Shown here piece by piece: positions 53,674 through 63,339 of a stretch of DNA of 64,000 bases. The DNA lies in NCBI GenBank assembly GCA_010206225.2, contig VIQU02000002.1:62480-126479 (forward strand), in the 5' to 3' direction. The notes under the pieces were generated by a model. It ran no database searches. It worked only from the letters and a program-made list of their open reading frames with translations, and was not told the DNA's origin. The stretch is from Lachnospiraceae bacterium MD308. GTDB lineage: Bacteria; Bacillota; Clostridia; Lachnospirales; Lachnospiraceae. The first letter of the stretch is position 1, and each line of letters opens with the position of its first letter. Made by a program: the position numbers and the translations under genes.

Positions 53674-54525
53674 ATGGTTCAGACAGAAAAATTAGTATTT
53701 GAATACGAGAAACGGGATGAAGACGGCAATATTATCGGCGCTTCCCGTGCCATTGACGAAGTGGATATTGATGTAAAGGAAGGACAGTTTATTGCTGTGC
53801 TGGGACATAACGGCTCCGGAAAATCGACGCTTGCCAAACACTTGAATGCCATTCTGGTCCCGACAGACGGAACTGTATGGGTGGACGGACGCAATACAAA
53901 GAAACCGGAAGAGCTTTGGAATGTCCGGCAGACGGCGGGAATGGTATTCCAGAATCCGGACAATCAGATTATCGGAACGGTAGTGGAAGAGGATGTGGGC
54001 TTTGGTCCGGAAAACTTAGGCGTGCCCACCGATGAGATCTGGAAGAGGGTGGAAGACAGCCTGAAAGCTGTCGGTATGCTTTCCTACAGACACCATTCGC
54101 CGAATAAATTGTCCGGCGGACAGAAGCAGCGTGTGGCGATTGCCGGAGTGGTCGCGATGGAACCGAAGTGCATCGTGCTGGATGAACCTACGGCTATGCT
54201 AGATCCCGTGGGAAGAAAGGAAGTCCTAAAGACAGTCAGGAAACTCAGGGAAGAGAAGAAGGTTACAGTCATCCTCATCACTCATTATATGGAAGAGGTT
54301 GTAGATGCGGATAAGATCTATGTAATGGATCATGGGAAAGTGGTGATGGAGGGAGCACCGAGAGAGATTTTCAGCGAAGTGGAAAAGCTTAAGGAATACC
54401 GGCTGGATGTACCGCAGGTGACCATTCTTGCAGACGAGCTTAGAAAACGGGGACTGGACATCCCAAAAGGGATACTCCGGAAGGAAGAACTGGTGTCAGA
54501 GCTTACGAAGCTTTTGCAGAAGTAA
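53674..54525 (+). CDS. ecfA1: ECF transporter ATPase A (energy-coupling factor)
   Basis: About 283 residues. Walker [18 protein letters not shown]-loop [11 protein letters not shown] (the ECF-specific form), signature [13 protein letters not shown], Walker [14 protein letters not shown] and switch ITHYMEE. With EcfA' and EcfT it makes the shared energising module that pairs with various vitamin or metal S-components encoded elsewhere. GGAG at 53664-53667 favours ATG 53674; in-frame ATGs at 53629, 53662 and 53668 lack a properly spaced site. The gene order ecfA1-ecfA2-ecfT-truA is the usual one in Firmicutes. Confidence 0.95.
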   Translation: MVQTEKLVFEYEKRDEDGNIIGASRAIDEVDIDVKEGQFIAVLGHNGSGKSTLAKHLNAILVPTDGTVWVDGRNTKKPEELWNVRQTAGMVFQNPDNQIIGTVVEEDVGFGPENLGVPTDEIWKRVEDSLKAVGMLSYRHHSPNKLSGGQKQRVAIAGVVAMEPKCIVLDEPTAMLDPVGRKEVLKTVRKLREEKKVTVILITHYMEEVVDADKIYVMDHGKVVMEGAPREIFSEVEKLKEYRLDVPQVTILADELRKRGLDIPKGILRKEELVSELTKLLQK

Positions 54526-54544
54526 TAAGGATAGGGGAAGGATC

Positions 54545-55453
54545 ATGTCAATCAGACTGGAACATTTGAACTATATATACAGCCCTAAGACTGCATACGA
54601 AAAACATGCGCTCAAGGATATCTGTCTTGAGATCCCGCATGGAGAGTTTGTTGGAATCATCGGGCATACCGGTTCGGGAAAGTCCACGCTGATACAGCAT
54701 TTTAACGGGCTGATAAAGGCAACGGACGGAAAGTTGTTTTATAATGAGGAAAATATATACGGGCAAGGCTATAACATGAGAAAACTCCGCAACGAAATCG
54801 GACTGGTATTTCAGTATCCGGAGCATCAGTTATTTGAGATTGATGTAATGGCGGATGTGTGCTTTGGCCCTAAGAATCAGGGATTGAGCCGGGAGGAATG
54901 TGAAAAGCGTGCGCTGGAGGCATTGAAGCTTGTGGGCCTTAAGGAAAAGTATTATCATGCATCGCCCTTTGAGCTGTCCGGCGGGCAGAAACGGCGGGCG
55001 GCAATTGCAGGGGTTCTTGCTATGCGCCCGAAGGTGCTTGTCTTAGATGAACCTACGGCGGGGCTTGACCCGAAGGGAAGGGACGATATTTTAGAACAGG
55101 TGTCATATCTTCACAAGCAGACAGATATGACAGTGATCTTAGTATCTCACAGCATGGAGGACATTGCCAGATATGCGGGCAGGATTATCGTGATGAATCA
55201 CGGTGAGATCATGTACAATGACGAACCTAAAAAAGTGTTTGCGCATTACAGGGAACTGGAGCAGGCAGGGCTTGCGGCGCCGCAGGTGACTTACATCATG
55301 CATGACTTGAAAGAGCGGGGAATTTCTGTGGATACAGATGTTACCACTGTGAAAGAGGCGGCGGATGAGATTATGAAAGCGCTGGAGGTCAGCGTACCAA
55401 ACGTATTAGCTGACAAGATGTCAAAAAGCAGACAGATGGAGAAGGAAAAATGA
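54545..55453 (+). CDS. ecfA2: ECF transporter ATPase A' (second energy-coupling ATPase)
   Basis: About 302 residues. Walker A IGHTGSGKSTLIQHFNG, Q-loop FQYPEHQLFEIDV, signature LSGGQKRRAAIAGVLA, Walker B VLVLDEPTAGLDPKG and switch VSHSMED. The Q-loop sequence marks it as the A' partner. ATG 54545 follows GGGGAAGG; an in-frame ATG at 54428 would lie inside the upstream gene. It overlaps the EcfT gene by 4 bp. Confidence 0.95.
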   Translation: MSIRLEHLNYIYSPKTAYEKHALKDICLEIPHGEFVGIIGHTGSGKSTLIQHFNGLIKATDGKLFYNEENIYGQGYNMRKLRNEIGLVFQYPEHQLFEIDVMADVCFGPKNQGLSREECEKRALEALKLVGLKEKYYHASPFELSGGQKRRAAIAGVLAMRPKVLVLDEPTAGLDPKGRDDILEQVSYLHKQTDMTVILVSHSMEDIARYAGRIIVMNHGEIMYNDEPKKVFAHYRELEQAGLAAPQVTYIMHDLKERGISVDTDVTTVKEAADEIMKALEVSVPNVLADKMSKSRQMEKEK

Positions 55454-56274
55454 TTCGAGATATAACATTAGGACAATATTACCCGGCAAAAAGTATACTG
55501 CATCGTCTTGACCCGAGAGTGAAGCTTGTCTCCACACTCCTTTATCTGATCTCTCTGTTCCTTTTTAAAAGTATTGCAGGGTATTTGGCTGCTGCCGTAT
55601 TTCTTGTTGGCATCATAAGGGCATCCAGAGTGCCTTTTCGATATATTGTAAAAGGGCTGAAACCGATTGTCATGCTGCTTATGATCACGGTGGTCTTTAA
55701 CCTGTTTCTGCAGAAGGACGGAGAGGTGCTTTTGCGCATATGGAAGCTTAGTGTTACAACGGTGGGGCTTCGCAATGCGGTGTATATGGCAGTGAGACTT
55801 ATATATTTGATCATAGGTTCATCCTTAATGACATTTACAACAACACCGAATGAATTGACCGACGGTATAGAAGCGCTTTTGCATCCGCTGAACAAAGTGC
55901 ACGTTCCTGTTCATGAGGTGTCTATGATGATGTCCATTGCACTGCGGTTTATTCCGATTCTTCTGGAAGAGACAGATAAGATCATGAAGGCGCAGCAGGC
56001 GAGAGGGGCAGATTTTGAAAGCGGGAATATGATTCAGAGAGCGAAATCCATGATCCCGATTCTTGTTCCGCTGTTCGTGTCGGCCTTCCGGCGGGCATAT
56101 GATCTTGCAATGGCGATGGAGGCGAGATGCTACCGCGGCGGAGAGGGAAGAACAAAGATGAAACCCCTGAAATATCAGAGCAGAGACCGGACGGCATATG
56201 TAACAATGGTTGTATACGTGGTTTTAGTAGTAGCGATCGGAAGATTTGTGCCGCTCAAGGTGTGGATATTTTAG
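55450..56274 (+). CDS. ecfT: ECF transporter transmembrane protein T
   Basis: A 274-residue membrane protein with several helices (first IAGYLAAAVFLVGIIR) and the coupling motifs ARG-type: QQARGADFESG and later MAMEARCYRG, the two Ala-Arg-Gly-like helices that contact the ATPases. It joins the two ATPases to an interchangeable substrate-binding S-component. ATG 55450 overlaps the ecfA2 stop. The gene ends in TAG, and truA starts 13 bp later. Confidence 0.94.
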   Translation: MIRDITLGQYYPAKSILHRLDPRVKLVSTLLYLISLFLFKSIAGYLAAAVFLVGIIRASRVPFRYIVKGLKPIVMLLMITVVFNLFLQKDGEVLLRIWKLSVTTVGLRNAVYMAVRLIYLIIGSSLMTFTTTPNELTDGIEALLHPLNKVHVPVHEVSMMMSIALRFIPILLEETDKIMKAQQARGADFESGNMIQRAKSMIPILVPLFVSAFRRAYDLAMAMEARCYRGGEGRTKMKPLKYQSRDRTAYVTMVVYVVLVVAIGRFVPLKVWIF

Positions 56275-56287
56275 GAGGTGAGGTTCC

Positions 56288-57037
56288 ATGAGGAGGGTAA
56301 GGCTTGTCGTTGCCTATGACGGCACGAATTATTGCGGGTGGCAGATTCAGCCGAATGGAATTACGATTGAGGAGGTCTTAAACCGGGAAATCAGCAGACT
56401 TACCAGAGAGGATATTCACATTATCGGTGCAAGCCGCACGGATTCCGGTGTACACGCTCTTGGAAATGTTGCGGTATTTGACACAGCTTCTTCTGTCCCG
56501 CCGGAGCGGATGGCATATGCGCTCAACCAGCGGCTGCCCGGGGACATTGTGATTGTCAGGTCGGATGAAGCAGCATCGGACTGGCATCCCAGATATCAGG
56601 ATGAGATTGCTAAAACTTACGAGTATCATATTTATAATGCTCCTATGCCGAACCCTTTGAAAAGAAACTACAGCGCATTTGTCTCATTTCCCATGGACGC
56701 AGAGAAGATGCGCAAGGGAGCGGAGTATCTTGTAGGAGAGCATGATTTTGTCAGCTTTTGTAATATCCGGACCAGTGTTTCGGATACTGTGCGTACTGTG
56801 CACAGTATCACTGTCGTACAGAATGGTCCGGATATTGTGCTTCGTATTACGGGAAATGGATTTCTCTATCATATGGTCCGGATTATTGCAGGGACATTAA
56901 TCCGGGTAGGCCGGGGTTTTTATGCGCCGGAAAAGGTGAAGGAGATATTGGAAGAAAAGAAGCGGACGGCAGCAGGAGTAACGGCGCCTGCATCAGGGCT
57001 GGTGTTAGTGAGCATCGATTATAAGAAGGGTTATTAA
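56288..57037 (+). CDS. truA: tRNA pseudouridine(38-40) synthase
   Basis: A 249-residue enzyme, normal for TruA, converting uridines 38-40 of tRNA anticodon stems to pseudouridine. The catalytic aspartate is D52 in GASRTDSGVHALG. KTYEYHIYN and FLYHMVRIIAGTLIRVGRG are also conserved. AGGAGGTGAGG precedes ATG 56288. It ends the ECF operon, a linkage seen across Firmicutes and not implying a shared pathway. Confidence 0.96.
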   Translation: MRRVRLVVAYDGTNYCGWQIQPNGITIEEVLNREISRLTREDIHIIGASRTDSGVHALGNVAVFDTASSVPPERMAYALNQRLPGDIVIVRSDEAASDWHPRYQDEIAKTYEYHIYNAPMPNPLKRNYSAFVSFPMDAEKMRKGAEYLVGEHDFVSFCNIRTSVSDTVRTVHSITVVQNGPDIVLRITGNGFLYHMVRIIAGTLIRVGRGFYAPEKVKEILEEKKRTAAGVTAPASGLVLVSIDYKKGY

Positions 57038-57135
57038 TTTAACAAGAGTGATAAATGAATAACAATATCCAAAAATGAAGTGCAAAGAATAAAAATCTTC
57101 AAAAAACTGAAATATTATATATACAAATCAAATTT

Positions 57136-57147
57136 TTGTGATAATAT
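57136..57147 (+). promoter_or_regulatory. Extended -10 type promoter before the pyrophosphatase gene
   Basis: TTGTGATAATAT contains TG-T-GATAAT, an extended -10 arrangement, 80 bp before the gene. No -35 was evident. The identical 12-mer occurs at 59297-59308. Confidence 0.35.
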
Positions 57148-57227
57148 GGTATTAAGATTGCAGGAACAAAGCAATCCGCAGGTATCACAATCATACATAT
57201 ACTATGAAATGAATGGGAGGTTTGTAT

Positions 57228-59210
57228 ATGGATATGTTATTGAATCTGGTTCCGGTATTCGGAATCATCGCACTTTTGTTTGCGGCGATGCTGGCATCAA
57301 AGGTTAGCAGGCAGGATGCAGGGACAGACAGGATGAAGGAGATCGCCGGTTCGATCAGTGAAGGCGCAAGAGCGTTTTTGACGGCAGAGTACAAGATTCT
57401 GATTCTTTTTGTTGCAGTTCTCTTTGTGCTGATCGGAGTCGGCATAGGGAACTGGATTACGGCTGTCTGTTTTGTAGTTGGCGCACTGTTTTCTACGCTG
57501 GCCGGATATTTTGGCATGACCGTTGCTACGAAGGCTAATGTGAGAACGGCGAATGCAGCGAAGGAGAGTGGTATGAACAAGGCGCTTTCTATTGCATTTT
57601 CAGGCGGAGCAGTTATGGGGATGTGCGTAGCCGGTCTGGGTGTTCTTGGAGTGAGTGCGATTTACATTTTTACAGGAAATGCGGACATTTTATTTGGATT
57701 CAGTCTGGGGGCTTCTTCCATTGCATTGTTTGCCCGCGTTGGAGGCGGTATCTATACGAAAGCGGCGGATGTAGGTGCAGATCTTGTTGGAAAGGTAGAG
57801 GCGGGAATCCCGGAGGATGATCCGCGCAATCCGGCAGTTATTGCCGACAATGTTGGGGATAATGTTGGCGATGTGGCAGGAATGGGAGCGGATCTTTTTG
57901 AGTCTTATGTCGGAGCGCTTATTTCAGCGCTGACTTTGGGGCTGGTATATTTTGAAGCGGTGGGGGCGGCATTCCCTCTGGTCATTGCAGGCCTTGGATT
58001 GATTGCATCTATTCTCGGTACATTTTTCGTGCGCGGAGATGAAAAATCCAACCCTCACAAAGCGCTTAAGACAGGTTCCTATGCGGCGAGCGTACTGGTG
58101 TTGATTGCATCATTTGTACTCAGCAGGATGTTCTTCGGTAACTTCAATGCGGCAATTGCGATCGCGGCTGGTTTGACCGTGGGAATTCTTATTGGAATCA
58201 TAACGGAGGTTTATACTTCCGGCGACTACAATTCAGTAAAAGAGATTGCAACCCAGTCAGAGACAGGGGCGGCAACAACGACTATAAGCGGTATTGCAGT
58301 GGGAATGAGATCCACCGCAGCGCCGATTCTTTTAATCTGTGTGGGGATTTTTGCGGCATATAATTTTTGCGGTCTTTATGGAATCGCACTGGCGGCGGTG
58401 GGGATGCTGTCAACAACAGCAATTACTGTTGCGGTAGATGCCTATGGGCCGATTGCGGATAACGCAGGCGGCATTGCGGAGATGTCGGGACTTGACTCGA
58501 AGGTGCGCAGTATCACAGATAGGCTTGACGCTGTAGGAAATACAACCGCGGCTATGGGGAAAGGATTTGCCATTGGCTCTGCGGCGCTTACGGCATTGTC
58601 ATTGTTTGTGACCTATGCGGAATCTGTGAAGCTGGATACTATTGATATTCTGGATTACCGTGTAATTATAGGACTGTTTGTAGGAGGAATGCTGCCGTTT
58701 TTATTTTCTGCAATGACGATGTCTTCGGTTTCAAAAGCGGCATATCAGATGATTGAGGAAGTAAGGAGACAATTTAGGACGATTCCGGGTATTCTGGAAG
58801 GAACAGGAAAACCGGATTATAAATCCTGCGTAGCGATTTCCACAACAGCAGCGTTGAAAGAAATGCTTGTACCGGGGATCATGGCGGTGGCGGCGCCGTT
58901 AGTTGTCGGAGTATTGCTGGGACCTGCCTCTCTTGGCGGCCTTCTTGCAGGTTCCCTTGTGACCGGTGTTATGGTGGCGATTTTCATGTCTAATGCCGGA
59001 GGTGCATGGGATAATGCCAAGAAATATATCGAAGACGGAAACCATGGCGGAAAGGGAAGCGAAGCTCACCGGGCAGCAGTCGTTGGCGATACGGTAGGCG
59101 ATCCGTTTAAAGATACGTCGGGCCCGGCGATCAATATCCTCATTAAGCTTATGACAATCGTATCGTTGGTATTTGCACCGCTGTTTTTGTCTATCGGCGG
59201 ATTATTGTAA
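57228..59210 (+). CDS. hppA: Membrane-bound ion-translocating pyrophosphatase, K+-dependent type
   Basis: A 660-residue protein with about 16 membrane helices that couples PPi hydrolysis to outward pumping of Na+ or H+. Substrate-binding motifs [32 protein letters not shown] are complete, and [17 protein letters not shown] closes the active site. [17 protein letters not shown] has alanine where K+-independent enzymes have lysine, indicating the K+-dependent class; in anaerobic Firmicutes this is often the Na+ pump. GGGAGG at 57215-57220 sets ATG 57228. It stands alone with its own terminator. Confidence 0.95.
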   Translation: MDMLLNLVPVFGIIALLFAAMLASKVSRQDAGTDRMKEIAGSISEGARAFLTAEYKILILFVAVLFVLIGVGIGNWITAVCFVVGALFSTLAGYFGMTVATKANVRTANAAKESGMNKALSIAFSGGAVMGMCVAGLGVLGVSAIYIFTGNADILFGFSLGASSIALFARVGGGIYTKAADVGADLVGKVEAGIPEDDPRNPAVIADNVGDNVGDVAGMGADLFESYVGALISALTLGLVYFEAVGAAFPLVIAGLGLIASILGTFFVRGDEKSNPHKALKTGSYAASVLVLIASFVLSRMFFGNFNAAIAIAAGLTVGILIGIITEVYTSGDYNSVKEIATQSETGAATTTISGIAVGMRSTAAPILLICVGIFAAYNFCGLYGIALAAVGMLSTTAITVAVDAYGPIADNAGGIAEMSGLDSKVRSITDRLDAVGNTTAAMGKGFAIGSAALTALSLFVTYAESVKLDTIDILDYRVIIGLFVGGMLPFLFSAMTMSSVSKAAYQMIEEVRRQFRTIPGILEGTGKPDYKSCVAISTTAALKEMLVPGIMAVAAPLVVGVLLGPASLGGLLAGSLVTGVMVAIFMSNAGGAWDNAKKYIEDGNHGGKGSEAHRAAVVGDTVGDPFKDTSGPAINILIKLMTIVSLVFAPLFLSIGGLL

Positions 59211-59216
59211 AATGAA

Positions 59217-59280
59217 AAAATGTGCTGTCTTTTTTGAGAGTTCTTTTTTGAACCTTTGAGAAGATGGCACATTTTAAACT
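59217..59280 (+). terminator. Probable terminator after the pyrophosphatase gene
   Basis: AAAATGTGC (59217-59225) pairs with GCACATTTT (59267-59275), with T-rich tracts inside and after the stem. The long, T-rich loop makes the fold less certain. Confidence 0.6.
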
Positions 59281-59296
59281 GGATAACCTGAAAAGA

Positions 59297-59308
59297 TTGT
59301 GATAATAT
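59297..59308 (+). promoter_or_regulatory. Extended -10 type promoter before the CobW-family genes
   Basis: A second copy of TTGTGATAATAT, 57 bp before the CobW-type gene. No Zur-like (TCGTAATNATTACGA) box was found near it. Confidence 0.35.
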
Positions 59309-59364
59309 AAATTTCGGAATACATAAGATAGCAAATTATTTTAAATAGAAATGAGGTGTCGTAA

Positions 59365-60471
59365 ATGACAAAAGTAGATATTATTTCGGGATTTTTAGGT
59401 GCCGGAAAGACAACATTTATCAAGCAGTTGATAGATCAGGTATTTACCGGCGAGAAGCTGGTACTGATTGAAAATGAGTTCGGCGAGATTGGCATCGACG
59501 GCGGTTTTTTAAAGGATGCAGGAATTGAGATCACGGAGATGAATTCTGGATGTATTTGCTGTACGCTTGTAGGAGATTTCAGCAAGGCGCTGAAAAAGGT
59601 AATCGAAGAATATCAGCCGGACCGCGTTATCATCGAGCCTTCCGGAGTCGGTAAGCTTTCCGATGTGGCGAAGGCGGTGGAAGATGTAAAAAAAGATACA
59701 GATATTGAGATTGCCGGAAAAATAACAGTGGTTGACGGGAAAAAGGCAAAGATGTATATAAAAAACTTCGGCGAATTTTTTAAGGATCAGGTAGAACATG
59801 CTTCTGTGCTCGTTATCAGCCGTACGCAGATGATGAATGATGAAAAGGTCGAAGAATGTGTGCATATGCTTCGTGAGGAGAATGATAAGGCGACGATCGT
59901 CTCGACGCCGTGGGAGCAGCTTGGAAAAGAAGCGATCGTGCGTGCGCTGGAGCATGGGGCAGAGCTGGAAGATTTGTTAGAGAATCATCATGAGCACCAT
60001 CACCATGGACGGGAAGAATGCTGCGGACATGGCCATCATGAAGAAGATCATTGTCATAAGCATCACCATCACCATGGACAGGAAGGATGCTGCGGACATG
60101 GCCATCATGAAGAAGATCATTGTCATAAGCATCACCATCACCATGGACAGGAAGGATGCTGTGGACATGACCATCATGGACATCATCACCATGCCGATGA
60201 GATATTTACAAGCTGGGGAAAGGAGACTGCCCACAAATATACAGAGGAGGAACTTGATTATCTTGTAAAAGCACTGTCGGAAACAGAGGCTTACGGCAAA
60301 GTTTTACGTTCCAAGGGTATCGTGCCGATGGCAGACGGAAGCTGGAAACAGTTTGATCTGGTTCCAGAGGAATACGAAGTGAGAGACGGACAACCAGACT
60401 ATACGGGACGTGTCTGCGTAATCGGGACAGACCTGAAGGAAGAAGAGCTTTTAAAATTATTCCATATTTAA
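59365..60471 (+). CDS. CobW/COG0523-family GTPase with a His/Cys-rich tandem repeat (metallochaperone)
   Basis: A 368-residue GTPase. Walker A GFLGAGKTTFIKQL starts at residue 9, the metal-site CxCC is GCICC (C63, C65, C66), and a CobW C-terminal domain ends the protein (GSWKQFDLVPEEYEVR). Between them, from about residue 208 to 280, lies a repeat-built region rich in His and Cys (HGREECCGHGHHEEDHCHK). Such loops bind zinc, nickel or cobalt for delivery or storage. GTP hydrolysis would drive metal insertion into an unknown client. A second CobW-family GTPase lies 18 bp downstream. AATGAGG precedes ATG 59365. Confidence 0.92.
   Translation: MTKVDIISGFLGAGKTTFIKQLIDQVFTGEKLVLIENEFGEIGIDGGFLKDAGIEITEMNSGCICCTLVGDFSKALKKVIEEYQPDRVIIEPSGVGKLSDVAKAVEDVKKDTDIEIAGKITVVDGKKAKMYIKNFGEFFKDQVEHASVLVISRTQMMNDEKVEECVHMLREENDKATIVSTPWEQLGKEAIVRALEHGAELEDLLENHHEHHHHGREECCGHGHHEEDHCHKHHHHHGQEGCCGHGHHEEDHCHKHHHHHGQEGCCGHDHHGHHHHADEIFTSWGKETAHKYTEEELDYLVKALSETEAYGKVLRSKGIVPMADGSWKQFDLVPEEYEVRDGQPDYTGRVCVIGTDLKEEELLKLFHI
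60004..60180 (+). repeat. 69-bp tandem repeats coding the metal-binding loop
   Basis: Two full units (60004-60072 and 60073-60141) and a partial third (from 60142) differ at only a few bases. Each 23-residue unit contains CCGHGHHEEDHCHK. Near-identity suggests recent expansion or repeat-length variation. Confidence 0.85.
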
Positions 60472-60489
60472 GATTTGGAGGTTATTTTG

Positions 60490-61443
60490 ATGTTTGGACA
60501 GGCGCCGATACCGGTTTTTGTAGTAACCGGATTTTTAGACAGCGGAAAAACAACCCTTATAAAAGAGACGCTTATGGAGCAGGAATGGATTGAGCCGGGA
60601 CTTACGCTTTTGATTCGCTGCGAGGAGGGTGAGGAAGAATACGGGAAAGAATATTTGGATGAAAAGGATATGTTCCTTCTAAAGGTAGAAGAACCGGATC
60701 AGTTGAATTCTTTGTTTTTCAAAAACTGCGAAAAAAATTATCATCCGGCACAGGTTGTGATCGAATATAATGGTATGTGGAATCTTACAGATCTGCTTTC
60801 CGTCAAATACCCGAGAAGCTGGGAGCTTCAGGGAGTATATTCAACGGTGGACGGGACGACGTTAGATATGTATCTCACGAATATGCGCAATATGCTTATG
60901 GAGCAGTTGACAGAATCAGAACTGATCGTAGTGAACCGGTGCGCACCGCAGGTAGATCGTTCCGGATTCCGAAGAGCGCTGAAGGTTCAAAATCCAATGG
61001 CGCAACTGATCTTTGAAGATCTTGAGGGGAAGATCATACAGCCGTCAGAGGAGGACTTGCCTTATGATGTTAAGGCGGACAAGATTGTGATTGACGATGA
61101 GGATTTCGGCATTTGGTATGTGGATGCATACGACCATCCTGAACTTTATCTCCATAAAGAGATTGAATTTACCGCGCAGGCATTTCGTCCTAAGGAGATG
61201 GCAGAGGATATGTTTGTACCTGTGAGAAAGATTATGACTTGCTGCGCGGATGATATCCGTTTCTATGGATATCCATGCCGTCTGCCGGGGAAACAGGACA
61301 TCCCCAAACATCAGTGGGTGCGCATCAAAGCAAAATTCGGATATGAAGCAGTAGCGTCCTTTGGAAGCAAACAGCCGGTACTTTACTTGATACAGATGGT
61401 GCCGACAGCAAAACCGAAAGATGAGATCGTATATTTAGGATAA
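60490..61443 (+). CDS. Second CobW-family GTPase, lacking the CxCC metal motif
   Basis: About 317 residues. Walker A GFLDSGKTTLIKETL is intact, and the fold continues through VNRCAPQ (NKxD-like) and EDLEGKIIQPSEED. The CxCC metal site of the upstream protein is replaced by RCEEGEEEYG, so it is not a simple duplicate; the C-terminal part resembles TIGR03943-like partners. GGAGG at 60477-60481 favours ATG 60490; the in-frame TTG at 60475 would span that site. It likely works with the His-rich GTPase in one complex or pathway. Confidence 0.82.
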   Translation: MFGQAPIPVFVVTGFLDSGKTTLIKETLMEQEWIEPGLTLLIRCEEGEEEYGKEYLDEKDMFLLKVEEPDQLNSLFFKNCEKNYHPAQVVIEYNGMWNLTDLLSVKYPRSWELQGVYSTVDGTTLDMYLTNMRNMLMEQLTESELIVVNRCAPQVDRSGFRRALKVQNPMAQLIFEDLEGKIIQPSEEDLPYDVKADKIVIDDEDFGIWYVDAYDHPELYLHKEIEFTAQAFRPKEMAEDMFVPVRKIMTCCADDIRFYGYPCRLPGKQDIPKHQWVRIKAKFGYEAVASFGSKQPVLYLIQMVPTAKPKDEIVYLG

Positions 61444-61449
61444 GATAGC

Positions 61450-61488
61450 GGCAGGAAGATATTCTTCCTGCCCCAATTATTTTTGGGG
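61450..61488. terminator. Tandem hairpins between convergent genes
   Basis: GGCAGGAAGA (61450-61459) pairs with TCTTCCTGCC (61463-61472), and CCCCAA (61471-61476) with TTGGGG (61483-61488). The two overlap, and the second has a T run in its loop. Confidence 0.65.
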
Positions 61489-61506
61489 ATTGTTTAAGAC
61501 GCATAT

Positions 61507-62370
61507 TTATTTGTCGTTTTTTAAAGACGAGTACATCGCAACTCCTAGTATTACGGCTCCGCCCACGAGTTCCCTCCCGCTTGGGATCTCCCCGAGAAAC
61601 AGCAGCGCATAGAGAATTCCATAGACTGTCTCCATTCCAGAAATAATCCCGGCAGTCTGCGCCTTAACATTTTTTTGAGCGGACACATATAGGGAATAGG
61701 CAAATGCCGTGCAGATGAATCCAATAAAAGCGACTCCGATAATATCTGGTATACGCCACTGCGTTTTCATAATAAAAAGTGCAGGAAGAAGTACGATAGC
61801 GGCAGTCCCTTGCTCATACAGGCATATGATTCTGCCCGTATACCGGGATGAAAAGTATCGGTTTGCCAGTGTCATGATTGCATAAGTAAAGCTGCAGACC
61901 ATTCCCCAGATGATTCCGACAGTCGTGTTGTTTTCAATGGAAAATTCCGGGATGGTGATAATGACGCCGATCATTAAGGTAACTGCCGTGAAAATGTTCT
62001 GTCTCCGAAGCTTCTCGTGGAATATAAGAGGCTCGAAAAAGGTCAGGAACAATGGAAATGTGGAAAATGTAATCGTTCCGATCGCTACGGAAGAAACCTG
62101 TATTGACTGGAAAAAAGTAGTCCAGTGAACCGCCATTACGATTCCGGTCAGGATAATCAGACCATAATCTTTTTTCGAGCTGAGCTTCAGAGTGTCCTTT
62201 TTCGCTATCGCGATCAAAAACAATAATAAAGAAGAGCTGATTACTCTTCCAAGAGCGACCATAACAGAAGATATTTCAACAAATTGCCCGATAACACCCG
62301 ACAGGCCGAAAAGCATGACGGCAATATGTAAAAACAAAATATTTCTATTAAAAGGATGCTGCATATGCAT
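61507..62370 (-). CDS. DMT-superfamily transporter (EamA type)
   Basis: A 287-residue protein with ten hydrophobic helices in two EamA halves (LHIAVMLFGLSGVIGQFVEI; IVMAVHWTTFFQSIQVSSVAIGTI; GIISGMETVYGILYALLFLGEIPSGRELVGGAVILG). Members export amino acids or other metabolites. AAGGAGG lies about 12 nt before ATG 62370. It converges with the CobW genes and follows nagB on the same strand, from which it is separated by a hairpin. Confidence 0.9.
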   Translation of the reverse strand: MHMQHPFNRNILFLHIAVMLFGLSGVIGQFVEISSVMVALGRVISSSLLLFLIAIAKKDTLKLSSKKDYGLIILTGIVMAVHWTTFFQSIQVSSVAIGTITFSTFPLFLTFFEPLIFHEKLRRQNIFTAVTLMIGVIITIPEFSIENNTTVGIIWGMVCSFTYAIMTLANRYFSSRYTGRIICLYEQGTAAIVLLPALFIMKTQWRIPDIIGVAFIGFICTAFAYSLYVSAQKNVKAQTAGIISGMETVYGILYALLFLGEIPSGRELVGGAVILGVAMYSSLKNDK

Positions 62371-62439
62371 AGTAATTTGATTCCTCCTTAGTTATGTCAG
62401 CCGAACAGCGTTCGCCTACTTCAAAAGAGCGTAAATTAC

Positions 62440-62475
62440 GGGGCTGTCCGGAAAATAGACGGCCCCTTTGGGTTT
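62440..62475. other. Hairpin between nagB and the transporter gene
   Basis: GGGGCTGTC (62440-62448) pairs with GACGGCCCC (62458-62466) with one wobble, followed on the plus strand by TTTGGGTTTTT. The T run is oriented away from the nagB transcript, so its value as the nagB terminator is doubtful. Confidence 0.4.
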
Positions 62476-62504
62476 TTATACATTACGAACTCTTTCTGGT
62501 CATC

Positions 62505-63230
62505 TTACATCTTGGATAACGCTGCTTCATCTGCCACGATCACAACGTCCGGATGAAGCTTAAGTATCGATGCCGGGACCTGTGGAGTAATTGGTCCGCA
62601 CACGACTTTCTTTAGAATATCAGACTTATCTTCACCGCTTACTACTACGACAATCTTTTTCGCCAGCATGATACTGCGGATTCCCATAGTGTATGCCTGA
62701 CGGGGTACATCGGTCTCGGATGCAAAGAAGCGTTTGTTAGCTTCAATCGTGCTTGGTGCGAGGTCTACACAGTGTGTTCCGCTTGGGAATATATCGCACG
62801 GCTCGTTGAACCCGATATGACCGTTATGTCCAAGGCCGAGAAGCTGCAGATCTACGCCGCCGCTTTTTTCAATGATCTCATCATATTTTCTGCATGCTTT
62901 GTCAGAATCTGGTTCTAAGCCGTCTGGGACGGAGGTGTTTGCCTTATCGATATTAACATGGTCAAAAAAGTGCGTGTTCATAAAGTAGCGGTAGCTCTGA
63001 TCATTTTCCGGATTGAGACCTTTGTATTCGTCCAGATTAACGCTGGACACTTTAGAGAAATCCAAATCTCCTTTTTTATACCATTCGATTAACTGTTCGT
63101 ACGTTCCGATCGGAGAAGAACCGGTAGCAAGCCCCAGCACGCAGTCCGGTTTCATAATAACTTGTGCGGCGATAACATTTGCCGCCTTCCGACTTAATTC
63201 TTTGTAATCCTTTGCTCTACAAATAGTCAT
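62505..63230 (-). CDS. nagB: Glucosamine-6-phosphate deaminase
   Basis: About 241 residues. It converts glucosamine 6-phosphate to fructose 6-phosphate and ammonia, feeding amino sugars into glycolysis. Motifs: LGLATGSSPIGTYEQL (phosphate loop), VNLDEYKGL (catalytic Asp), GLGHNGHIGFNEP (catalytic His and Glu), and VSGEDKSDIL. ATG 63230 is preferred with AAGGAA 11 nt ahead; the in-frame GTG at 63254 lacks a site. It is divergent from nanE, so both likely belong to a sialic acid and amino-sugar pathway. Confidence 0.96.
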   Translation of the reverse strand: MTICRAKDYKELSRKAANVIAAQVIMKPDCVLGLATGSSPIGTYEQLIEWYKKGDLDFSKVSSVNLDEYKGLNPENDQSYRYFMNTHFFDHVNIDKANTSVPDGLEPDSDKACRKYDEIIEKSGGVDLQLLGLGHNGHIGFNEPCDIFPSGTHCVDLAPSTIEANKRFFASETDVPRQAYTMGIRSIMLAKKIVVVVSGEDKSDILKKVVCGPITPQVPASILKLHPDVVIVADEAALSKM

Positions 63231-63339
63231 ACCTCTTATTTCCTTTCTTTTCACATTATTTACTAATGTCTTTCTATTAGTATATCAATAAAAATAATAA
63301 TTTCAATAAAAACCTTATAATTGGAAATACTTTTATATA

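Noticed and set aside
57038-57227. Riboswitch ahead of the pyrophosphatase gene
   Set aside because: No conserved multi-stem structure or expression platform was evident by eye, only AT-rich DNA and an extended -10.
60004-60180. CRISPR-like array
   Set aside because: The 69-bp units are contiguous, in frame and encode a metal-binding loop; there are no spacers and no cas genes.
59977-60268. Met/Ile-rich frames on both strands over the His-rich region
   Set aside because: They are shifted readings of the CAT/GAA repeats in the CobW-family gene, with no start signals.
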